10,021 bases of DNA from Microcaldota archaeon. GTDB lineage: Archaea; Micrarchaeota; Micrarchaeia; Micrarchaeales; CABMGC01. Every line of letters begins with the position of its first letter. Position 1 is the first letter of the stretch. The DNA lies in assembly GCA_027328265.1 (NCBI GenBank), contig DAHVVD010000053.1:1-10021 (forward strand), written 5' to 3'. A program made the translations under genes and the position numbers. The notes beneath the pieces are model-generated. The model saw only the letters and a program-made list of their open reading frames with translations, made no database searches and was not told the DNA's origin. Below, piece after piece: positions 1 to 5,260 of this stretch.

Positions 1-1
1 T

Positions 2-442
2 ACTCAGAACCCGCCGACCTACCCTCACGACAGGTTCGTGCCAGGTTTCTCAGGAACCATAAAGACCATAGGTGTACTCTACACCGAGTTCTATACTGAC
101 GAGAAGCTCCTCATGCTGATGCCCAACAGTATAGTCGCGCAGGCCATGGTCATAAACTATAGGCATGCTGAGGAACACAGGACAAAGCTCCAGTTCGATG
201 TTGCAATAACGATAGAATTTGACGAACTTGCGAAGAGAGTCAGGAAGGTGATGAAGGTCCAGAAAATCAGCGACTACTCGATAGACATAGAGTCGCTGCA
301 CGACAACCTCTACGTTATTACCATGAGACTCAAGTTGGAAGAAGGCCAGAGGGCCAGGCTTAGGACAGAGATATACGACGAATTGATAAAGTACCTAAAC
401 TCAAAGCACAACGAACCTACAGAGATTAAAGTGGTTAAGTAG
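2..442 (+). CDS. MscS-like mechanosensitive ion channel, C-terminal part (partial at left edge)
   Basis: The reading frame is open to the left edge, so the pore helices lie outside the window; the GTG at 38 is internal. What is visible is the cytoplasmic region of an MscS-family channel, which releases solutes through the membrane on osmotic down-shock. The segment GTIKTIG followed about 20 residues later by MPNSIV is the typical MscS beta-domain signature (G-T-V-x-x-I-G ... x-P-N-S). After it comes an alpha/beta segment rich in charged residues (FDVAITIEFDEL, then VITMRLKLEEGQ) and a final helix ending KVVK, like the lower cage domain of MscS. The stop is TAG at 440-442. The family call rests on pattern only; the transmembrane part is needed to confirm it and to tell which MscS subclass it belongs to. 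The gene runs toward the minus-strand transporter pair. Confidence 0.72.
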   Translation, partial: TQNPPTYPHDRFVPGFSGTIKTIGVLYTEFYTDEKLLMLMPNSIVAQAMVINYRHAEEHRTKLQFDVAITIEFDELAKRVRKVMKVQKISDYSIDIESLHDNLYVITMRLKLEEGQRARLRTEIYDELIKYLNSKHNEPTEIKVVK

Positions 443-579
443 TTAATAGATTCTCCTATCACAACGTCCATGAAGTAGGACATTACTTCTGGATTTAATC
501 TGTTTGCTTTATTTTCCAAGAGTTTTACTGTGCAGCTCTTGACAGAGGTCACGAAAGATTCACAGTCGGTTCCATTCAT
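310..579 (-). CDS. Possible small protein antisense to the MscS 3' end (unrecognised)
   Basis: An 89-codon frame starts with ATG at 579. Its first half (MNGTDCESFVTSVKSC, then KLLENKANRLNPEV) lies mainly in the gap between the MscS gene and the minus-strand transporter pair and reads like a soluble helical protein. Its second half runs antisense through the last 133 bases of the MscS gene, where an open frame can be an accident. I do not recognise a family. No clear ribosome site precedes the ATG, and an imperfect hairpin lies just upstream at 587-605. It may be a genuine short gene, a decayed gene end, or chance. Confidence 0.2.
   Translation of the reverse strand: MNGTDCESFVTSVKSCTVKLLENKANRLNPEVMSYFMDVVIGESINYLTTLISVGSLCFEFRYFINSSYISVLSLALWPSSNLSLMVIT
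501..527 (+). terminator. T-rich tract, possible archaeal terminator of the MscS gene
   Basis: About 60 bases after the MscS stop, the plus strand carries TGTTTGCTTTATTTT and then AGTTTT. Archaeal RNA polymerase terminates at T-rich stretches of the non-template strand without needing a hairpin, so this position fits. It is short and broken by other bases. Confidence 0.3.
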
Positions 580-586
580 GCTGTCA

Positions 587-605
587 GGAAAGTGCCAGTC
601 TTTCC
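587..605. other. Small inverted repeat, 6-bp stem with 7-base loop
   Basis: GGAAAG at 587-592 is the exact reverse complement of CTTTCC at 600-605, with TGCCAGT as loop. One mismatch further out, TC at 584-585 pairs with GA at 607-608. It lies about 30 bases past the stop of the minus-strand transporter pair and just upstream of the doubtful small frame at 310-579. It could be a transcript 3' end structure or chance. Confidence 0.25.
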
Positions 606-633
606 AGAAATGTAAATGCCAGGTTATTGAATT

Positions 634-966
634 TCAACTCAACCCCACAAGCGCAGCACCTATTGCTATGACGAGTATGCCTATCCATCTAAGTGGCGAA
701 ATCTGCTCTCCTAAAACCAAGAGCGCTAGTATGCTCGCGAAGACGTAGCTCAGCCCGCCCATGCCATACGCCCAGCTCAGGTGCATCCTTCCCAGCGCGT
801 AAAGATAGAGCACAGTCGAGAGCGCGTATGCGAGGAAGCCCAATATGAGGTATATGAGTATGGTTGTTGGAGTAAGGCCCAACTTAAAGAGGAGCTGTCC
901 GATACTACCAAGGAAGGTGCTGAAGAGTAGGATTATGATGAACATTAGTTTTGTGTTCTCTTTCAT
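634..966 (-). CDS. EamA/SMR-family small membrane transporter, ArnE/ArnF-like, second subunit
   Basis: A 110-residue protein of four predicted membrane helices, the size of SMR transporters and of ArnE/ArnF, the two-subunit flippase for undecaprenyl-phosphate-aminoarabinose in bacteria. The first helix has SIGQLLFKLG (Gln24) where ArnE has a similar G-Q-x-x-x-K run. It lacks the membrane Glu that defines drug-exporting EmrE-type SMR proteins. The middle LYLYALGRMHLSWAYGM and the end LGEQISPLRWIGILVIAIG follow the ArnE pattern of x-P-x-G-I-A-Y-P and E-x-x-S-P-x-x-W-x-G closely. I chose ATG at 966 over the TTG three bases upstream. It starts 7 bases after the stop of the neighbouring homologous gene, so the two are surely co-transcribed and probably form a heterodimer. 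The substrate is unknown; a lipid-linked sugar is a reasonable inference from the family, and a small metabolite exporter is the alternative. Confidence 0.75.
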   Translation of the reverse strand: MKENTKLMFIIILLFSTFLGSIGQLLFKLGLTPTTILIYLILGFLAYALSTVLYLYALGRMHLSWAYGMGGLSYVFASILALLVLGEQISPLRWIGILVIAIGAALVGLS

Positions 967-973
967 CAAACCA

Positions 974-1333
974 CTAGTAGCTGAGAGCGACGAGCGCTAT
1001 TCCTATGAAGACCAGGGCTATTCCAGCCACTCTCTTTGGGCCCATCTCCTCCTTCAGCAAGAAGTATGAGATTAGGGCTATGAAGATGAAGGTGCTCGCG
1101 AAAGTCGGATAGACGAAAGAGAGCTCGCCAGAGCCTAGGGCCTCGAGATAGACCGCAAGGCTTCCTATGTAAAGAATACCGCCTATCCAGATTCCGGCGC
1201 TGCTGAGAAGGTGCTTTATGCCTCTTGGCGAGAGCTCGAACTTCGGCACCGACTTCTTGAAGAGGTACTGGGCTGTTGCGGCTATGAGTGCGGCCGCAAG
1301 CGTGGTAAGCATTATCTCGAGTTCGCTCAGCAT
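974..1333 (-). CDS. EamA/SMR-family small membrane transporter, ArnE/ArnF-like, first subunit
   Basis: A 119-residue membrane protein with four predicted helices, homologous in layout to the following gene. Helix 1 contains AATAQYLFKKS (Gln22 then Lys-Lys), the same polar pattern as its partner, and no EmrE-type Glu in that position. The second half, GSGELSFVYPTFAS followed by LLKEEMGPKRVAGIALVFIGIAL, matches the EamA/SMR half-module. Two short paralogues side by side fit the paired SMR or ArnE-ArnF arrangement, in which two subunits of opposite topology make one transporter. The ATG at 1331-1333 is preceded by AGGTTTGA, and a TATA-like CATATATC lies about 40 bases upstream on this strand. 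The substrate cannot be read from the sequence. Confidence 0.75.
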   Translation of the reverse strand: MLSELEIMLTTLAAALIAATAQYLFKKSVPKFELSPRGIKHLLSSAGIWIGGILYIGSLAVYLEALGSGELSFVYPTFASTFIFIALISYFLLKEEMGPKRVAGIALVFIGIALVALSY

Positions 1334-1395
1334 TCAAACCTATCTCTATTCACCACAAGCCTTTTAGCCTTGCCGATATATGAAAATTAGGTACT
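1334..1395. promoter_or_regulatory. Divergent promoter region with shared TATA-like element
   Basis: These 62 bases separate the minus-strand transporter pair from the plus-strand small membrane gene. GATATATG at 1375-1382 reads as CATATATC on the minus strand, about 42 bases before the transporter ATG, a good distance for a TATA box with a short leader. On the plus strand the same element is too near the ATG at 1396. There the weak CTTTTAG at 1361-1367 would have to serve, giving a nearly leaderless transcript. Confidence 0.4.
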
Positions 1396-1614
1396 ATGGA
1401 ATATACTCGAAAGGAGACTGAAGCGCTCATACTTGTTGTGAGCATAATAGTATTCACTATAGTTGCGATAGCAGCATACATCTACACAAGCGGGGGCATC
1501 CTTTTCTACATAATAGCCATAGTCACGCTTCTGCTCGACGCATACATGGCTTACAGGATCTGGAGGGAAGAGAAGACTGAGAAGTCAGGGCAGAAGACGA
1601 AGCCTAAGAAGTAG
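1396..1614 (+). CDS. Small two-helix membrane protein, unknown function
   Basis: A 72-residue protein that I do not recognise. It has a short charged N-terminus (MEYTRKETE), one long hydrophobic helix (residues about 10-31), a TSGG turn, a second helix (about 33-51, ILFYIIAIVTLLLDAYM), and a basic tail (REEKTEKSGQKTKPKK). This predicts a hairpin in the membrane with the Lys-rich tail in the cytoplasm. The ATG follows TTAGGTACT, a weak ribosome site. The stop lies five bases before the topA ATG, so it is the first gene of the topA transcript; that gives no clear hint of its job. Confidence 0.7.
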   Translation: MEYTRKETEALILVVSIIVFTIVAIAAYIYTSGGILFYIIAIVTLLLDAYMAYRIWREEKTEKSGQKTKPKK

Positions 1615-1619
1615 GGAGC

Positions 1620-3839
1620 ATGGACAAGCTGATAATAGCAGAGAAGCCTAGCGTAGCGCTGAGGATAGCGCTCTCTTTGGGAGAGGAGAGGCCAAAGACA
1701 GAGGTCTTCAACGGCATACGCTACTACGAGATAACCAGGAAGGGTGAGCGAATCTACATAGTCGCAGCTGCAGGCCACCTCTTCACGCTCCACCAGAAGG
1801 TCAAGAGCCACGACCTTCCAATTTTCGAGATTGAGTGGATCCCATCGTACAAGGTCAACAAGAAGGCCTATTTCACCAAGAAGTACCTCGATGCGATACA
1901 GTCTGTAGGCAGTAAGTGCGGCTTCTTCATAAACGCATGCGACTACGATCTTGAGGGCACTGTGATAGGATCAAACCTGATAAAGGACATACTCAACAAG
2001 GATCCAAACATGAGCATACAGGATACTACGAAGATTGGAAGAATGAAGTTCTCAACCACCACAAAGCCTGACCTTGAGTACGCTTACGACAATCTCTCGA
2101 AGTTCGACATAGATAATTTGCATGCTGGTGAGGCAAGACACATGCTCGACTGGATGTGGGGCATAAACATGAGCAGGGTTCTCATGAACTCTCTCTTCAT
2201 GGCTGGGGTGAAGAAGGTGATGAGCGTCGGAAGGGTGCAGGGACCTGCGCTCGGCATACTCGCGAAGAGGGAACTTGAGATAAAGAACTTCAAGCCTCAG
2301 CCTTTCTGGACGGTACACATACTCTATAGAGGGATAGATTTCGATAACAAGAAGGGCAACATCTTCGAGAAGAAAGAGGCGGAGAAGATATTCGAAACTA
2401 CCAAGAAGGCCGAAGTGGCAGTTAAGGAAGTAAGTGTGCAGGAGGAGACGAGATATCCCTTCCCTCCATTTGACCTGACCTCATTGCAGCTGGAGGCAAG
2501 CAGAGTCGCAAGGATGGATCCGACAAGGACTCTTGCAATAGCCCAATCACTTTATGAAAGGTCATACATCTCCTATCCTAGGACTTCGTCTCAGAAGCTG
2601 CCTCCAACCCTAAACCTCAAGAGAGTAATCTCGCTGATGGCACAGAACGAGAAGTATACTGAAATGGCTCAGAAGTTAATGAAGGAATCGAGGTTCAGGC
2701 CTCGAGAGGGAATTAAGGAGGACGAGGCACACCCAGCCATCTATCCTACTGGAGAACTTCCTAAGAAGATGACAGACGAGGAGGAGGCGATATACGACAT
2801 AATAGCAAAGAGGTTCCTGGCTTGCTTCGCAGAGCCAGCCAGCCTCGAGAAGGTGGCAATAACGCTATCTGCAGGCACAGAGGAATACGCGGCATCTGGC
2901 AGCATAGTGAAGAATAAGGGATGGATGGAGTTCTACAATTACTACAAGACAGACGAGAGGGCAATGCCTAAGCTTGAAGTTGGAGAGCATGTTAAGCCAG
3001 AGAAAGTGGATATGAACGAGGGAAAGACAGAGCCTCCGAAGAGATATACGAAGGCCAGCCTCATAGCGCTCCTCGAGAAGAAGGACCTTGGCACAAAGGC
3101 GACAAGGGCTGCGATAATAGACACGCTCTTCAGCAGGGGCTACATAGTAAACAGCAGGATAGAGGTCACTGACTTCGGCACGAGCGTCTTCAACACGCTG
3201 AGCAAGTACAGCGGGGAGATACTCGATGAGGAGATGACCAAGAGACTCGAGAAGGACATGGAGAAGATAGCCAAGGGAACGATGAAGGAGAGCGAGGTCA
3301 TAGACGAGGGAAAAAAGATAATAACAGAGATAGTTGGGGATTTCAAGAAGAACGGAAAGGAGATAGGAGTGGAGCTGAGCAAAGGGCTCGAGGAGAGTGA
3401 GCTTGCGAATTCGCTGGGCAAGTGCAACAAGTGCGGGAAAGGACTCTTGGTGATAAAGAGATCGAGGAACAATAAGCAGTTCGTGGGGTGCAGCGCCTGG
3501 CCAGAATGCGACAACTCCTATCCTCTCCCTCAGTACGCAAAAATAGTGCCGCTTCACAAGATATGCGAAGAGTGCGGCGCGCCAAGGATAAAGGTCTTCG
3601 CAAAAGGCAAGGTCTACGAGATGTGCGTCAACCCTATCTGTCCAAGCAAGAAGGATTGGGGCAAGAAGAAGGAGGAAGAGAAGAAGGTTGGAGAGACAGT
3701 TGTAGCACCTCAGAAAGAGGCAAAGGTAAAAGAGAAGGCAGCAAAGCCAAAGAAAGAAAAAGGAGCTTCTGCAAAGAAGAAGGTAGCAAGAAAAAAGAAG
3801 AAAGGTGAAGATCCTGTTCATATACCCGGAAATATATAG
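1620..3839 (+). CDS. topA: DNA topoisomerase I (archaeal TopA, type IA)
   Basis: This 739-residue enzyme cuts one DNA strand through a 5'-phosphotyrosine link and relaxes negative supercoils. The N-terminal Toprim domain shows EKPS (Glu8) and the acidic triad in ACDYDLEG (Asp108, Asp110, Glu112), which bind magnesium. The catalytic Tyr is Tyr319 in SYISYPRTSS, and VMSVGRVQGPALG (200-212) is the conserved DNA-binding helix. The segment YTKASLIALLEKKDLGTKATRA (476-497) closes the core. Two C-terminal zinc ribbons follow: Cys602/605/624/630 and Cys649/652/669/674. The last 60 or so residues are a Lys-rich, low-complexity tail, likely a DNA-binding extension. The order of motifs fits the archaeal topoisomerase I group rather than topoisomerase III. 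GGGAG lies just before the ATG but very close to it. The 3' end overlaps the next gene if that gene starts at its GTG. Confidence 0.95.
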   Translation: MDKLIIAEKPSVALRIALSLGEERPKTEVFNGIRYYEITRKGERIYIVAAAGHLFTLHQKVKSHDLPIFEIEWIPSYKVNKKAYFTKKYLDAIQSVGSKCGFFINACDYDLEGTVIGSNLIKDILNKDPNMSIQDTTKIGRMKFSTTTKPDLEYAYDNLSKFDIDNLHAGEARHMLDWMWGINMSRVLMNSLFMAGVKKVMSVGRVQGPALGILAKRELEIKNFKPQPFWTVHILYRGIDFDNKKGNIFEKKEAEKIFETTKKAEVAVKEVSVQEETRYPFPPFDLTSLQLEASRVARMDPTRTLAIAQSLYERSYISYPRTSSQKLPPTLNLKRVISLMAQNEKYTEMAQKLMKESRFRPREGIKEDEAHPAIYPTGELPKKMTDEEEAIYDIIAKRFLACFAEPASLEKVAITLSAGTEEYAASGSIVKNKGWMEFYNYYKTDERAMPKLEVGEHVKPEKVDMNEGKTEPPKRYTKASLIALLEKKDLGTKATRAAIIDTLFSRGYIVNSRIEVTDFGTSVFNTLSKYSGEILDEEMTKRLEKDMEKIAKGTMKESEVIDEGKKIITEIVGDFKKNGKEIGVELSKGLEESELANSLGKCNKCGKGLLVIKRSRNNKQFVGCSAWPECDNSYPLPQYAKIVPLHKICEECGAPRIKVFAKGKVYEMCVNPICPSKKDWGKKKEEEKKVGETVVAPQKEAKVKEKAAKPKKEKGASAKKKVARKKKKGEDPVHIPGNI

Positions 3840-4389
3840 AAGAATGAAGAGAGGGCCGCAGGTGATACTGCCCAAGGACATAGGTATAATCATTGCCTAC
3901 TCGGGAATAGGCAAAGAAAGCGTATGTGTGGACGCAGGCACTGGGAGTGGATGGCTAGCGGCAAGCCTTGCAAGGATAGCTAGGGAGGTCTACAGCTACG
4001 AGACAAGGCCAGAGTTCATAGCGATAGCGGAGAAGAACAAGGCGATGCTGAACCTGGGCAACCTTACAATAAAGAACAAGGACGTGCTGAAGAAGATTGA
4101 TGAGAAAAACGTTGACCTTGTCACGCTTGATATGCCGAACTCAGAGAAGGCGCTGAAGAACGCGCACAAGGCACTGAGGCAGGGAGGCACAGTCTTTGGA
4201 TACTTGCCGCACACAGAGCAGGCGAGCAGATTCGTGGCGAAGCTGAACAAACTAGGTTTTTCAGAAATCCACACCGTAGAAGTGATAGTCAGGGATATGC
4301 TAGTCAGAGAGGAAGGGGTAAGGCCCTCGACAAAGGGCATCTGGCATACCGCTTACCTGACCTTCGCGCGCAAGAGCGGGAAGACATAA
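3805..4389 (+). CDS. trmI: tRNA (adenine-N1)-methyltransferase, TrmI family, lacking the N-terminal domain
   Basis: A SAM-dependent methyltransferase of the TrmI family, which makes m1A at positions 57/58 of the tRNA T-loop in archaea. KRGPQVILPKDIG (15-27) is the TrmI signature before the Rossmann fold. DAGTGSG (43-49) is SAM motif I, and SYE (64-66) carries the ribose-binding acid. LDMP (108-111) holds the catalytic Asp109. The C-terminal part VREEGVRPS ... HTAYLTFARK is diagnostic for TrmI. At 194 residues it is some 55-60 shorter than usual: the small N-terminal beta domain is missing, and an in-frame TAG at 3784-3786 rules out an upstream start. I prefer the GTG at 3805, overlapping topA by 35 bases, over ATG at 3844, because IYPEIYRRM still aligns with the family's linker. 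Neither start has a clear ribosome site. It is co-transcribed with topA. Confidence 0.85.
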   Translation: MKILFIYPEIYRRMKRGPQVILPKDIGIIIAYSGIGKESVCVDAGTGSGWLAASLARIAREVYSYETRPEFIAIAEKNKAMLNLGNLTIKNKDVLKKIDEKNVDLVTLDMPNSEKALKNAHKALRQGGTVFGYLPHTEQASRFVAKLNKLGFSEIHTVEVIVRDMLVREEGVRPSTKGIWHTAYLTFARKSGKT

Positions 4390-4547
4390 GCGGTGATCGC
4401 CTGAATGTTGCAATAGGCATATTGTTTGGAATAATAGCTTGACTTTGTACCAGGACGAGATCTTAACAGAAATGTCTTTATAGTTAGCTTCCTATGTCTA
4501 CCTGAAGTAAGTCAATTCGCTCACGCTTAAACAATAACGGTGTAAGT
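4390..4547. other. Non-coding gap with a strong ribosome site leading only to a 3-codon frame
   Basis: Just after the TrmI stop, GGTGATC (4392-4398) is a perfect match to the archaeal anti-Shine-Dalgarno sequence, six bases ahead of ATG at 4405. That frame ends after ATG TTG CAA TAG. In a shifted frame the next bases encode a short hydrophobic run, VAIGILFGIIA, before a stop at 4440-4442. This may be the wreck of a small membrane protein gene, or a regulatory minimal frame. The rest of the gap holds the Alba promoter. Confidence 0.3.
4476..4483 (+). promoter_or_regulatory. TATA box of the tandem Alba gene
   Basis: CTTTATAG is a good archaeal TATA element. A start of transcription about 25 bases downstream would leave a leader of roughly 40 bases, which carries GGTG (4539-4542) five bases before the ATG at 4548. 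Confidence 0.5.
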
Positions 4548-5165
4548 ATGGAACTCGAGCAAACGAGCATGGGAACAACACAGAAGGAAGCCAACACGAT
4601 ACTTGTGGGAAAGAAGCCGGCAATGAACTATGTCCTAGCTGTAGTCACGCGGTTGAACAACGGCGCAAACAAGGTTACAGTGAAGGCGAGAGGAAACGCG
4701 ATTTCGAGGGCTGTTGATGTCGTGGAGATAGTAAGGAACAGGTTCTTCCCTGAGATGAAGAGCCCCAGCGGAAACAACATATGGATAAGCACAGAGGAGA
4801 TAAGCAATGAGGACGGGACCAAGTCGAAGGTTAGCGCAATACAGCTTCTTCTTGCGAATGCAGATCTTCCTTCAGGGGAACAGCCAAGCGCGGAGAACAC
4901 GGTTTACATAGGCAAGAAACCGACGATGAATTACGTGCTTGCAGTTGTAACTCAGCTGAACAATGGCATGAAGAGCGTCATGGTTAAGGCGAGGGGGAAC
5001 TCTATCTCTAAGGCTGTCGATGTTTCTGAGATAGCTAGGAACAGGTTCGTCCAAACCCTGAAGAATCCGAGTTGCGAGTGCATAACCATAGCATCTGAAG
5101 AGCTCATGAATGAGGACGGAACCAAATCGAAGGTTAGCTCAATTGCTATAACCCTTGCCAAGTAA
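4548..5165 (+). CDS. Tandem Alba-domain chromatin protein (two fused Alba modules)
   Basis: Alba is a small (about 90-residue) archaeal DNA/RNA-binding chromatin protein that acts as a dimer. Here one 205-residue protein holds two complete Alba domains, roughly residues 17-103 and 117-205, joined by a 13-residue Pro/Ser/Glu-containing linker. Each copy has VGKKP or IGKKP (Lys22/23 and Lys123/124, matching Lys16/17 of Sulfolobus Alba, the DNA-contact and acetylation site), MNYVLAVVT, KARGN, and AVDVxEIxRNRF with the Phe that mediates dimer-dimer contact. The copies are identical at 35 of 45 positions from KKP to RNRF. Both have Asn where Sulfolobus Alba has the second Arg of KARGR. The ATG is well placed behind GGTG. 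A fused pair may fold as an obligate intramolecular dimer. It has its own promoter and is not part of the topA or aspS transcripts. Confidence 0.9.
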   Translation: MELEQTSMGTTQKEANTILVGKKPAMNYVLAVVTRLNNGANKVTVKARGNAISRAVDVVEIVRNRFFPEMKSPSGNNIWISTEEISNEDGTKSKVSAIQLLLANADLPSGEQPSAENTVYIGKKPTMNYVLAVVTQLNNGMKSVMVKARGNSISKAVDVSEIARNRFVQTLKNPSCECITIASEELMNEDGTKSKVSSIAITLAK

Positions 5166-5188
5166 TTGTCAGCTTGGAATGGATTAAT

Positions 5189-5220
5189 CCTTAAAGCAGA
5201 GTTAGCCATAGTTAGCCATA
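5189..5220 (+). promoter_or_regulatory. aspS operon promoter with 10-bp tandem repeat
   Basis: CCTTAAAG at 5189-5196 is a TATA-like element at a suitable distance from the AspRS start. Immediately downstream GTTAGCCATA is repeated perfectly (5201-5210 and 5211-5220), so the two copies lie one helical turn apart on the same face of DNA, between the TATA box and the expected transcription start. This is a plausible operator. A second AT-rich element (CTATTAATT, 5222-5230) could be an alternative TATA box. Confidence 0.4.
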
Positions 5221-5251
5221 CCTATTAATTACTTTTGACCCAATTATTCTC

Positions 5252-5255
5252 GGTG
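5252..5255 (+). promoter_or_regulatory. Ribosome binding site GGTG deciding the TTG start of AspRS
   Basis: GGTG sits five bases before the TTG at 5261, exactly the spacing seen before the Alba ATG (4539-4542 to 4548). This supports TTG as the true AspRS start, since no ATG is present near the expected N-terminus. Confidence 0.6.
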
Positions 5256-5260
5256 TATCT

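Noticed and set aside
3488..3808. Plus-strand frame of 106 codons inside the 3' part of topA
   Set aside because: It is a shifted reading of the zinc-ribbon and Lys-rich tail codons, and low-complexity purine-rich DNA explains its openness.
2865..3893. Long minus-strand frame (342 codons) antisense to topA
   Set aside because: It is fully opposite a gene with clear motifs, has an unnatural Leu/Tyr/Cys-rich make-up, and exists because the topA codons rarely give stops in that antisense frame.
4390..4547. tRNA or other structured RNA gene in the trmI-Alba gap
   Set aside because: No cloverleaf, no T-loop GTTCRA-type sequence and no strong stems were found by eye.
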